NCBI GenBank assembly: GCA_934464585.1 | Contig: CAKSJY010000012.1 | Location: 1 to 40,146, forward strand | DNA from: an uncultured Eubacteriales bacterium | GTDB taxonomy: Bacteria > Bacillota > Clostridia > Oscillospirales > Acutalibacteraceae | DNA length: 40,146 bases | Reading direction: 5' to 3' | Part shown: positions 16,790 through 23,942 of the stretch, piece by piece | Numbering within the stretch: the first letter of the stretch is position 1 | Layout: each line of letters opens with the position of its first letter | Program-made: the position numbers and the translations under genes | Notes under the pieces: model-generated | Database searches by the model: none | What the model was told of the DNA's origin: nothing | The model's input: the letters and a program-made list of their open reading frames with translations, nothing else

Positions 16790-17440
16790 TTATCTTAGCT
16801 TAAATACAGATTTAGGAGCCTTGCATATAGGGCATATCCAATCGTCTGTTAAGCTGTCAAACTCTTCGTATGGAGAATTATATATGTATCCACATATAGA
16901 ACAAACATATTGTGGTTTAACACTGCTTTTATAATCATCACTGTGGCAGGTAGGGGCATTTGGTGGGGTAGAGCCCTTTATTATGTCACGATAATATGAA
17001 TATGTCATTGGTGCAAAACGACATTTATCACTTCCTGAAATTATTTCTCCAATAAATATAGTATGTGTTTCAGCTTCAATGCTGTTAACTACCTTACACA
17101 AAAACCAACAGCAGGAGTGTTCTTTAAGCACAGGAATTCCTTCGTTTAAAACTTTATAACGAATATTTTTAAGCTTGTCTGTATGGCGTCCTGAATTAAA
17201 CCCAAGAGCCCCTATAATAGTACCGGATGTATCTTCTGACAAAACAGATACTGAAAAATAGCCATGATTTTTTATACATTCATTGGTATAATTTTTAGAA
17301 TTTATACTAACAGCAACATATGGTGGTTTAGAAGCAACTTGGAATACGGTATTGGCGATACACGCAGATGGGCCATTTTGACCTTTTACGCCAATAGCAT
17401 ACATTCCGTATGATAATGTTGAAAGTATTTTTTCGTTCAT
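16790..17440 (-). CDS. Flavin reductase-rubredoxin fusion (high-molecular-weight rubredoxin)
   Basis: The 216-residue protein fuses an FMN-binding flavin-reductase domain (residues 1-~155; LSYGMYAIGVKGQNGPSACIANTVFQVASKPP) to a C-terminal rubredoxin (YVCSICGYIYNSPYEE near 178 and WICPICKAPKSVF near 202), whose four cysteines hold one iron. In acetogenic and related Clostridia such proteins pass electrons from NAD(P)H to flavodiiron proteins or rubrerythrins for oxygen and peroxide removal. The ATG at 17440 has GAGGTG six bases upstream; a GTG three codons earlier overlaps it. It is the last gene of the glyA-rarA group and ends about 80 bp from the left att site, so it lies inside the excisable segment beside a catalase-like spore gene. 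Confidence 0.88.
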   Translation of the reverse strand: MNEKILSTLSYGMYAIGVKGQNGPSACIANTVFQVASKPPYVAVSINSKNYTNECIKNHGYFSVSVLSEDTSGTIIGALGFNSGRHTDKLKNIRYKVLNEGIPVLKEHSCCWFLCKVVNSIEAETHTIFIGEIISGSDKCRFAPMTYSYYRDIIKGSTPPNAPTCHSDDYKSSVKPQYVCSICGYIYNSPYEEFDSLTDDWICPICKAPKSVFKLR

Positions 17441-17516
17441 ATATGGCACCTCGCTTAAATTTTATAATATTACTTTTGTATTATTATATCATATTATGTG
17501 GATATTTCAATCTGTT

Positions 17517-18806
17517 TTATAATTTCCCCGTTATTTTGTCTAAATATTTCCTAAATGCCGTTTCATTTTTATTGTTATCAGGCCTATAGTATACTTCATT
17601 TTTCAACATATCAGGAAGATATTGTTGATTAACCCAATGATTTTCATAATCATGTGGATATAAATAGAATTGTCCTTTATTTTTTACATCGTCGCCATCA
17701 AAATGTTTATTTTGTAAGGTTCTGGGAATAGGATAAATTTTGCCACTTTCGATATCATTTGTTGCTTTGTTTATAGCAAGGTAAGCTGAATTTGATTTTG
17801 GTGCAGTAGATGCAAGGATAACAGCATCAGCAAGTGGTATTCTTGCTTCGGGTAAACCGACCTGAAAGGCAATATCAATACATGATTTTACTATCGGTAT
17901 AATCTGAGGATAAGCAAGTCCAATATCCTCGCAAACACATACCGATAATCGTCGACAAACCGAGGCTAAATCTCCTGATTGTAAAAGTCTTGCAAGATAG
18001 TATATCGCAGCGTTTGGATCTGATCCACGAATGGATCTTTGAAAAGCTGAAAGTAAATCATAATGGTCGTCTCCGGATCTATCAAATTGTGAGGATCCAA
18101 ATGAGCCTATATCATTTACCATATCATAACTTATAACATTAGAATTATTTACATGTGTTACAAAACATAACTCAAGTAGATTTAAAGATTTACGCACATC
18201 ACCACATGATGTTTCAGACAAGAGGTCTAAAGCATCATTATCAATTGATATATCACTATTGCCATATTGTTTTTTAAGATGCTCAAAAGCACGCATTATA
18301 GCGGATTTAATATCACTTTTATCTACCTGTTTAAATTCAAAGACTGTAGCTCTGCTTAATATAGCTTTGTAAATATAAAAATATGGGTTTTCGGTTGTTG
18401 AGGCTATTAAGGTTATTTTACCGTTTTCCATAAATTCAAGTAGGCTTTGTTGCTGTTTTTTATTTAGATATTGAATCTCATCAAGATAAAGCAATATACC
18501 ATTTTGAGCATGAAAAGTATCGAGTTCGCCAATAATTTGTTGAATATCTGCTATAGATGTAGTTGTACCATTGAGTTTATGCAAGGTTTTATTAGTCCTT
18601 TGAGCAATTATAGAAGCAACAGTCGTCTTTCCAACACCTGGAGGACCGTAAAAAATCATATTGGGAACAAAGCCGGATTCTATAATGTTTCTAAGAGGTT
18701 TGCCCTTTGCAAGGAGATGTTTTTGACCGACAACATCATCTATACTTTTGGGTCTGATATTATCTGCAAGAGGTGAGGACTTATTTTTGGAAAATTGATT
18801 ATTCAT
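17517..18806 (-). CDS. rarA: Replication-associated recombination protein A (RarA/MgsA AAA+ ATPase)
   Basis: The 429-residue protein is an AAA+ ATPase of the RarA/WRNIP1 family, which acts at stalled replication forks. SPLADNIRPKSIDDVVGQKHLL is the family start; Walker A is GPPGVGKTT near residue 52, Walker B LYLDEIQYLNKKQQ, and the C-terminal half has SAFQRSIRGSDPNAAIYYLARLL and DDVKNKGQFYLYPHDYENHWVNQQYLP. The ATG at 18806 overlaps the glyA stop by eight bases, which suggests coupled translation; in-frame ATGs at 18833 and 18842 are possible, and none has a clear ribosome binding site. It lies inside the cotJC element, although it is normally a chromosomal gene. Confidence 0.92.
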   Translation of the reverse strand: MNNQFSKNKSSPLADNIRPKSIDDVVGQKHLLAKGKPLRNIIESGFVPNMIFYGPPGVGKTTVASIIAQRTNKTLHKLNGTTTSIADIQQIIGELDTFHAQNGILLYLDEIQYLNKKQQQSLLEFMENGKITLIASTTENPYFYIYKAILSRATVFEFKQVDKSDIKSAIMRAFEHLKKQYGNSDISIDNDALDLLSETSCGDVRKSLNLLELCFVTHVNNSNVISYDMVNDIGSFGSSQFDRSGDDHYDLLSAFQRSIRGSDPNAAIYYLARLLQSGDLASVCRRLSVCVCEDIGLAYPQIIPIVKSCIDIAFQVGLPEARIPLADAVILASTAPKSNSAYLAINKATNDIESGKIYPIPRTLQNKHFDGDDVKNKGQFYLYPHDYENHWVNQQYLPDMLKNEVYYRPDNNKNETAFRKYLDKITGKL

Positions 18807-20052
18807 ATATCGGATACTTTTCGCACAATTCATGAACACCATTTTTTATGTATTGTACGTTGTTTTCATAGTCTTTTATTGTTAAATCAATAAACTCAGC
18901 TATTTTATCCATATCACTTTCAACGAGACCTCTTGTTGTAATTGCCGGGGTGCCAATTCTTATTCCGCTTGTTACAAATGGGCTTAAAGGCTCATTTGGT
19001 ATAGTGTTTTTATTTACTGTTATGTTTACTTCATCAAGCCTTTTTTCAAGCTCTTTTCCAGTGATACCGGTATCTCTTAAGTCTAAGAGCATGAGGTGAT
19101 TGTCGGTGCCACCACTTACTATTTTATTTCCTCTTTTAATAAGGGCTAGAGATAACGCCTTTGCATTGGCAACTACTTGCCTTCCATATTGTTTAAATTC
19201 CGGGGTAGAGGCTTCTTTAAAGCATACAGCCTTAGCTGCAATTGTATGCATTAATGGTCCTCCTTGAATTCCGGGGAATATAGCTTTGTCAATTTGTTTA
19301 GCATATTTTTCTTTGCAGAGGATGAGACCGCCTCTCGGACCTCTTAGTGTTTTGTGTGTTGTACTTGTTACAAAATCTGCATATTCAACAGGATTTGGAT
19401 GCACCCCTGCAGCTACCAATCCGGCTATGTGTGCCATATCAACCATTAGGTAAGCACCGCATTCATCTGCAATTTCTCTGAATTTTTTGAAATCGATAGT
19501 TCTTGAATATGCACTTGCACCGCAAACTATCATTTTAGGTTTTTCGCTTATAGCTTGTTTACGAATGTTTTCATAATTTATTACGTGGGTTTCAGGGTCC
19601 ACGCCGTAGCTTATAAAATTGAAATATTTTCCGGAAAGATTTACAGGGGATCCGTGTGTTAAGTGACCACCTTCAGATAAATTCATACCCATAACTTTAT
19701 CTGAAGGATTGAGCATTGCAAAGTATACAGCAGTATTTGCTTGAGCACCTGAATGTGGCTGAACGTTTGCGTGTTCAGCACCAAAAAGTTCACAAGCTCT
19801 TTTTCTTGCAATGTCTTCTATAACATCTACGTGCTCGCAACCACCATAATATCTTTTTCCAGGGTAGCCCTCTGCATATTTATTTGTTAATATGCTTCCC
19901 ATTGCAGATAGTACTGGTTCGGATACTATGTTTTCTGATGCGATAAGTTCTAGATTTTCAGACTGACGCTTAAGTTCATCTTTGATTCCCTCGTATATTT
20001 GTGGATCTTCTAGTGCTAATAATTTGAGATTTTTGTTTATAAAATCGCCCAT
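18799..20052 (-). CDS. glyA: Serine hydroxymethyltransferase
   Basis: The 417-residue PLP enzyme interconverts serine and glycine with tetrahydrofolate and supplies one-carbon units. It shows NLELIASENIVS at the N-terminus, NVQPHSGAQANTAVYFAML, MVDMAHIAGLVAAGVHPNP and the PLP-lysine motif VTSTTHKTLRGPRGG near residue 227. Length is typical. AAGGAG precedes the ATG, and a good sigma-A promoter (20090-20118) lies in the short gap after the recombinase. It overlaps rarA downstream. It sits wholly inside the cotJC element; nothing in its sequence looks degenerate. I see no second glyA in this window. Confidence 0.96.
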   Translation of the reverse strand: MGDFINKNLKLLALEDPQIYEGIKDELKRQSENLELIASENIVSEPVLSAMGSILTNKYAEGYPGKRYYGGCEHVDVIEDIARKRACELFGAEHANVQPHSGAQANTAVYFAMLNPSDKVMGMNLSEGGHLTHGSPVNLSGKYFNFISYGVDPETHVINYENIRKQAISEKPKMIVCGASAYSRTIDFKKFREIADECGAYLMVDMAHIAGLVAAGVHPNPVEYADFVTSTTHKTLRGPRGGLILCKEKYAKQIDKAIFPGIQGGPLMHTIAAKAVCFKEASTPEFKQYGRQVVANAKALSLALIKRGNKIVSGGTDNHLMLLDLRDTGITGKELEKRLDEVNITVNKNTIPNEPLSPFVTSGIRIGTPAITTRGLVESDMDKIAEFIDLTIKDYENNVQYIKNGVHELCEKYPIYE

Positions 20053-20089
20053 TAAAATTAAAACTCCTTACAAAATTGTTTTTATAGTA

Positions 20090-20118
20090 AGTATATTATT
20101 TTTATTTAAAAATAGCAA
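20090..20118 (-). promoter_or_regulatory. Promoter of glyA-rarA-rubredoxin unit
   Basis: On the minus strand TTGCTA (20113-20118) and TATACT (20090-20095) are 17 bp apart, ~38 bp before the glyA start. The unit can therefore be expressed in vegetative cells independently of cotJ and the recombinase. Confidence 0.7.
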
Positions 20119-20137
20119 CTTACAAAGATAATTAGGT

Positions 20138-21661
20138 TTATTTTTTTGCTACATATTTCCAGATAATATTCGAATATTTTAGATAGATGTCAATATCATG
20201 GTTTTTCTGTATTATTATCCTATCAATTAATGTCCTATAAAAAGTATTTTCCCATGATTCGCCATTTAATAAAGATAAAATAGTATTGTATATAGAGGAA
20301 AGTTTGCCTGTTGTATTATCTATATTTTCAAGCCTATTATTTTCGGACTTTAGGTTTTCAATTTTTTTGTTTATTAAGTCAATACGATTTTTATAAGTGT
20401 CTTTACATATTATATTTTCAAGGTATAAATCTAGGAGTTGTTCACTTTCGTGTTCAAGCTGTTTTATCTCTTTTTCAATATTTTTAAATTCGTTATTTGT
20501 AAAAGATAGTAGGATAGCATTATATATTTTATCGATCAGGGCATTTCTATCGAAATTTATGTTTTGCAAAATACCTTGAAGCATTTCTTCTAACAAAGTA
20601 TTTTTTATTGTAATATTACTACACTCTATGTGAGATGAATTTTTAATAGTGTTATGTGTCCCATTTTTTAAACTTTCGTAGCATTTCCAATATGTATATT
20701 TTTTGGCGTTTGCGTTTCTGCTGCGAGCAACATAGTTATGCCCACAATTTCCGCATATAATTTTTCCTGAGAAACAATATTTATTTGAGTATTTACTTTT
20801 AGGTGCTTTAGGTAGCGATCTTCTCTTTAATTCAGTTTGTGCCTTTTCAAATAGTGAAATATCTATAATTGGTTCATGATGATTTTTTATTATTATAAAA
20901 TCCTCCTGACCTTTGTTAATTACCTTTTTATGTGAAAGATAATTTGGTGTAAATGTCTTTTTTTGAACAAGATTACCACAATATTTTTCGTTTCGTAATA
21001 TTTTTAAGATGGAGGAGCTCGACCAATGACTTGATCCTCTGGAGGTTTTTATTCCTGCATTTTCGAGTTCTTTGGATATTTGATATGCACTTTTACCTTC
21101 GCTGGCGAATTTATGAAATATCATTTTTACTATTTTTGCACCGCTTTGATTTATGTAAAGGTTTCCGTCTTTTAAGTCATATCCAAGCATATTTCGACCA
21201 AATACAACCCCTTGTTCCATTTTTCGTTTTTGTCCCCATTTTACACGTTGAGAGGTTTTTCTGCTTTCTTCTTGAGCTATAGATGAAAGAATAGTAAGGC
21301 GTAATTCAGCGTCAGGATCCATGGTGTTTATAGCATCGTCCATAAAAATAACTCCTACATTAAACTCTTTTAGTTTTCGAGTATAGTATATGCTATCGAG
21401 GGTATTGCGCGCAAAACGACTTATTTCTTTAGTTACTATCATATCAAAACGATGAAGTTTAGCATCATTTATCATTTGGTTAAAAGCGTATCTTTTATTT
21501 GTGTTGGTTCCGCTTATACCCTCATCAACATATATTTTGTAGAGTATCCATTCGGGATGCTTTGAAATGTACTCATGGAAAAATTTCTGTTGATTCTTTA
21601 AAGATCCTGTTTGCTCGTCTTTATCGGTAGAAACACGACAATATGCTGCAATTCTTGTCAT
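20138..21661 (-). CDS. Large serine recombinase (excisionase candidate for the cotJC element)
   Basis: The 507-residue protein has an N-terminal resolvase domain with catalytic Ser11 (AAYCRVSTDKDEQTGS), the VTKEISRFARN arginine motif and SIAQEESRKTSQRVKWGQ; a recombinase domain (residues ~160-260); a zinc beta-ribbon (CGNCGHNY near 302, then YWKC and IEC); and a coiled coil at about 380-430, a common arm for site synapsis. Length matches phage integrases and SpoIVCA-like recombinases. It starts three bases after a small ORF and ends 85 bp before glyA. It lies 280 bp from the right att site, the usual place for an integrase gene. It shares direction with cotJABC', so read-through from the cotJ promoter could express it in sporulating cells. 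Confidence 0.95.
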   Translation of the reverse strand: MTRIAAYCRVSTDKDEQTGSLKNQQKFFHEYISKHPEWILYKIYVDEGISGTNTNKRYAFNQMINDAKLHRFDMIVTKEISRFARNTLDSIYYTRKLKEFNVGVIFMDDAINTMDPDAELRLTILSSIAQEESRKTSQRVKWGQKRKMEQGVVFGRNMLGYDLKDGNLYINQSGAKIVKMIFHKFASEGKSAYQISKELENAGIKTSRGSSHWSSSSILKILRNEKYCGNLVQKKTFTPNYLSHKKVINKGQEDFIIIKNHHEPIIDISLFEKAQTELKRRSLPKAPKSKYSNKYCFSGKIICGNCGHNYVARSRNANAKKYTYWKCYESLKNGTHNTIKNSSHIECSNITIKNTLLEEMLQGILQNINFDRNALIDKIYNAILLSFTNNEFKNIEKEIKQLEHESEQLLDLYLENIICKDTYKNRIDLINKKIENLKSENNRLENIDNTTGKLSSIYNTILSLLNGESWENTFYRTLIDRIIIQKNHDIDIYLKYSNIIWKYVAKK

Positions 21662-21664
21662 GGT

Positions 21665-21856
21665 TTAATCACCATCCTTGGGAATATAAGAATGGGTATG
21701 ATTGAGATTTTTTAAGCATCTTTCATATTGAGTATTTGTGATTATTTGTTGTTGTAATAATGACAAAAGTACTGCGTTTTCAAGGTTTTCCATAAAATCT
21801 TTATTTTTAACAGAATGGATCTTTTTATTTGTTACAAGCTCATATTTTGAATTCAT
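21665..21856 (-). CDS. Small protein before the recombinase; candidate directionality factor
   Basis: The 63-residue protein is basic at the N-terminus and contains AVLLSLLQQQIITNTQYERCLKNL, a helical segment resembling short SHOCT-like pieces (ITxxQYE). The ATG at 21856 has AGGTGA at good distance. It ends three bases before the recombinase start, so the two are cotranscribed and probably coupled. Excision by large serine recombinases normally needs a small partner protein (SprB for SprA in SPbeta); position and size make this a candidate, but no sequence similarity supports it. It could equally be a helper or an unrelated small ORF. Confidence 0.65.
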   Translation of the reverse strand: MNSKYELVTNKKIHSVKNKDFMENLENAVLLSLLQQQIITNTQYERCLKNLNHTHSYIPKDGD

Positions 21857-21928
21857 ATATTTCACCTGCTTTAAAATATATTCATGGTTTTAATATATTT
21901 TTTTGACAAGATTAATATACAAAATTTT

Positions 21929-21952
21929 GTCATTTAGGGAACTCTGTACCTA
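21929..21952 (-). other. Right attachment site (att hybrid) of the cotJC element
   Basis: CTCTGTACCTA at 21942-21952 matches the left site exactly. The element-side arm (21929-21948) mirrors the left element arm (16710-16729) at 15 of 20 positions; the cotJ-side arm (21951 onward) differs. The site overlaps the last codons of the cotJC 5' part, and element DNA supplies the premature FPK-stop ending. A 12-bp palindrome, ACAAAATTTTGT, lies just outside the arm at 21919-21930. Confidence 0.8.
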
Positions 21953-22133
21953 TATCGGTTAATATCGCTTTTAATTCAGGGTATGGCATAGAAAACCTCT
22001 GGCTTAAATATCTAAGTGAAGCACCTAGTTCACCATCAGGACCGCCATACTGAGTTATAATTATTTTTGCCAATTTGGGATTAGGATTTTTTATATTTAC
22101 AGGGTATTCTAATTTTTTCTCATAAACCCACAT
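21930..22133 (-). CDS. cotJC: CotJC, N-terminal part of a split gene (residues 1-64)
   Basis: The frame encodes 67 residues. The first 64 (MWVYEKKLEYPVNIKNPNPK, then IITQYGGPDGELGASLRYL and AILTDIGTE) are the standard CotJC start with the first metal-ligand glutamate in GPDGEL. The last three residues (FPK) and the TGA come from element DNA past the junction. GAGGAGG in the cotJB end precedes the ATG. As it stands the product lacks the HEDLAAEQ and REVVHYQ ligands and breaks inside TEELAHLE, so it cannot form the dimanganese site. It follows cotJB by three bases. It is best read as the 5' half of a gene awaiting rearrangement. Confidence 0.93.
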   Translation of the reverse strand: MWVYEKKLEYPVNIKNPNPKLAKIIITQYGGPDGELGASLRYLSQRFSMPYPELKAILTDIGTEFPK

Positions 22134-22136
22134 ACA

Positions 22137-22385
22137 CTATTCCTCCTCACTATTCCATGGCCATGGATTTGCGATCCATTCCCATTGACTTAACGCAGAA
22201 CCATGGCTTATAGGGCCAAAAAATTCTTCATATTTTTTAGTTAGTTCATCACTTTTAGCTCTGTATTCTTCTAATTTTTGCCGTGCCTGTACACTATTTG
22301 GATGGGTGTCTAAAAATAGATTTAATTCTATAACGGCAAAGTCATATTTTGCAATTTCCTTCAATAATGCCTGTCGTTCATCCAT
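22137..22385 (-). CDS. cotJB: Spore coat protein CotJB
   Basis: The 82-residue protein has the CotJB features: helical DERQALLKEIAKYDFAVIELNLFLDTHPNS, then a repeat of charged residues and the Trp-rich end SQWEWIANPWPWNSEEE. In Bacillus, CotJA, CotJB and CotJC form an inner coat layer. GGAGGGG precedes the ATG, which overlaps the cotJA stop by eight bases. It is followed three bases later by the cotJC 5' part. Nothing is truncated. Confidence 0.9.
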   Translation of the reverse strand: MDERQALLKEIAKYDFAVIELNLFLDTHPNSVQARQKLEEYRAKSDELTKKYEEFFGPISHGSALSQWEWIANPWPWNSEEE

Positions 22386-22581
22386 TCTTATCCCCTCCGC
22401 ATTTACCCTTAAACGGTTTATTCAAATCTAAAAACATAGTGCCATTTTCTAAACCTTGTGCAGGCTCGTAAGTTTTACCGAAGTTTTGGTACGGTACATA
22501 TGCCATTGTAACTGTAGGATCCTCCGGGAATGGAGAAATATTGTATTCTGCCATTTTTAGTTTGTACATATTGTCCATCAT
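22378..22581 (-). CDS. cotJA: Spore coat protein CotJA
   Basis: The 67-residue protein is short and Pro-rich, with the CotJA pattern LKMAEYNISPFPEDPTVTMAYVPYQNF, YEPAQGLENGTMFLDLNKPF and a Lys/Gly tail. It heads the cotJABC operon, made in the mother cell under SigE in Bacillus. AAAGGAGG lies 10 bases before the first of two adjacent ATGs (22581 and 22578); either may be used. The presence of a complete cotJAB is the clearest sign in the window that the host forms endospores. Confidence 0.85.
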   Translation of the reverse strand: MMDNMYKLKMAEYNISPFPEDPTVTMAYVPYQNFGKTYEPAQGLENGTMFLDLNKPFKGKCGGDKNG

Positions 22582-22617
22582 AAATGTTTATCCTCCTTTA
22601 ATATAAGCTTCGATATT

Positions 22618-22625
22618 ATATTATG
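22618..22625 (-). promoter_or_regulatory. Possible SigE-like -10 box of the cotJ operon
   Basis: CATAATAT on the minus strand, ~37 bp before cotJA, resembles the SigE -10 consensus CATACANT. I see no convincing SigE -35 at the expected spacing, so the call rests on the known SigE control of cotJ in Bacillus and one half-site. Confidence 0.3.
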
Positions 22626-22753
22626 ATACTATTTAAATAATGGTTACGGTATCAATATTTTAATATGTAAAAAATGGTAATTTGCTATTGCAATACAAAA
22701 CAATAAGTAATAAAATAAAACATATCAATCTAAAAAATTAAGGAGATTAATTG

Positions 22754-23533
22754 ATGAAAAAAATAAGCAGGATATTAGGAGTGATACTTATGGCAGCTAT
22801 GGCATTTTCTTTAGTTGGTTGTTCTGGTAAAAATACAGATAATAGTAAAAGTGTGGGATATCAACTTGATTTACCGGCAGCTTCAGAAGAGATTGCTGTT
22901 GTTACAACTAGTATGGGTGAATTTAAGTTAAGATTTTTTCCAGAAGCTGCTCCAAAAGCTGTTGAAAACTTCAAAACCCATGCCCAAAATGGATACTACA
23001 ACGGTGTGATTTTTCATAGAATTATTGAAAATTTTATGGTTCAAACAGGCGACCCTACAGGAACAGGTAGAGGTGGAGAAAGCATTTGGGGTGGAAAGTT
23101 TGATGATGAATTTAGCGATAAATTATTTAACATAACAGGTGCAGTTGCAATGGCAAATGCCGGGGCTAATACTAACGGAAGCCAGTTTTTTATAAATGAT
23201 GTGCCGGTAGAAGAATTTAAGGGTTGGGATTACTTCCAAAGGGTTTATGATGTATATAGTAAATCCCCAAAAGATTTTGAAGCTAGCTATGGTTCAACAG
23301 TAGACATGTCTAAACTTACAGATGAAATAAAAGCACTATATGAAAATAACTCGGGAAATCCTCATTTAGATGCAAGCTTAAGCACTTCCTCAAAGGGATA
23401 CACTGTTTTTGCTCAAGTATTTGAAGGTATGGATACTATAGAGAAAATAAGTAAGGTAGAGGTTGATAGTTCAGATAGACCATTATCGGATGTGACAATA
23501 GAAAAAATAGAACTTGTACCATATGAGCAATAG
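22754..23533 (+). CDS. Cyclophilin-type peptidyl-prolyl isomerase lipoprotein
   Basis: The 259-residue protein starts with a lipoprotein signal peptide ending LVGC-S (lipid-modified Cys near residue 23), so it is anchored outside the membrane. The cyclophilin domain shows MGEFKLRFFPEAAPKAVENFKTHAQNGYYNGVIFHRII, FMVQTGDPTGTGRGGESIWGG and NTNGSQFFI. It carries an insertion of ~60 residues (DYFQRVYDVYSKSP to SGNPHLDAS) before the last conserved block KGYTVFAQVFEGMD. It likely helps fold exported proteins. AGGAGA is seven bases before the ATG at 22754; a TTG three bases upstream is less likely. It is divergent from cotJ. Confidence 0.92.
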   Translation: MKKISRILGVILMAAMAFSLVGCSGKNTDNSKSVGYQLDLPAASEEIAVVTTSMGEFKLRFFPEAAPKAVENFKTHAQNGYYNGVIFHRIIENFMVQTGDPTGTGRGGESIWGGKFDDEFSDKLFNITGAVAMANAGANTNGSQFFINDVPVEEFKGWDYFQRVYDVYSKSPKDFEASYGSTVDMSKLTDEIKALYENNSGNPHLDASLSTSSKGYTVFAQVFEGMDTIEKISKVEVDSSDRPLSDVTIEKIELVPYEQ

Positions 23534-23562
23534 TTAAGTACTGATGAAAGGGTGTTGATTAT

Positions 23563-23928
23563 ATGGCAGATATAAATTACGATAAATTTAATGTTAAGTT
23601 GTTGTCGGCTCTTTCATATATTGGTCCACTTTTTGTTGTGGGAAGATTTTCTTTGGAATATGGTAATAAATCAGTAAAATTCCATGTTAAGCAGGGTGGT
23701 ATGCTTTGTGTGTTTATGGTAGCACTGTATAGTATTTTTGCAATTTTAGTGTTTGCACTATCAAGTGTACCTACCTTTGCAGAAATTATAGGGTATTTAT
23801 CTTTTGTTGGTATAACTGTGTTGTGGATTATACTGATAATTATGGGTATAAGTAGTGTGATAAAGGATCAGGAAAGAGAGTTGCCGCTTGTTGGTATCAC
23901 CGAAAAAGTAACTAAAAAATTATTTTAG
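23563..23928 (+). CDS. DUF4870-like small membrane protein (first of two)
   Basis: The 121-residue protein has three hydrophobic segments and the family pattern LLSALSYIGPLFVVGRF, KFHVKQGGMLCVF and a C-terminal VIKDQERELPLVG. This matches the DUF4870/Tic20-like group of unknown role. AAAGGGTG precedes the ATG. It is followed 14 bp later by a paralogue with the same layout, so the pair arose by tandem duplication and may form a complex. It lies between the cyclophilin and thioredoxin genes. Confidence 0.75.
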   Translation: MADINYDKFNVKLLSALSYIGPLFVVGRFSLEYGNKSVKFHVKQGGMLCVFMVALYSIFAILVFALSSVPTFAEIIGYLSFVGITVLWIILIIMGISSVIKDQERELPLVGITEKVTKKLF

Positions 23929-23942
23929 CGATAGAGGTATAT

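Larger units (their letters stand above)
16701..21952 (-). mobile_element. Skin-like intervening element in cotJC (5,241 bp)
   Basis: The region splits cotJC and is bounded by identical 11-bp sequences. It carries a flavin-reductase/rubredoxin gene, rarA, glyA, a large serine recombinase and a small ORF, all on the minus strand like cotJ. Excision would restore the frame: codons ACA-GAG from the right side continue into GAA-CTG-GCA-CAC on the left side, giving TEELAHLE. The excised circle would join arms 21929-21948 and 16710-16729, which are inverted repeats (15 of 20 bases) around CC. Known relatives in design are the sigK skin element and the spsM-interrupting SPbeta prophage. No phage structural, replication or conjugation genes are present, so the element looks reduced to recombinase plus cargo. 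That excision occurs, and when, is inferred. Confidence 0.88.

Noticed and set aside
16689..16934. Plus-strand ORF over the left att site
   Set aside because: It runs antisense through the flavin-reductase/rubredoxin gene and lacks a ribosome binding site; it is a shadow.
21856..21930. SigK or SigE promoter directly before the small ORF and recombinase
   Set aside because: AT-rich partial matches exist, but none has both boxes at the right spacing, so I did not list a separate promoter.
16278..22133. The two cotJC pieces as ordinary pseudogene fragments or two truncated paralogues
   Set aside because: The pieces do not overlap, together give exactly one protein, share an 11-bp junction in phase, contain no internal stops or frameshifts, and a serine recombinase lies at the junction. 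Decay would not keep this.
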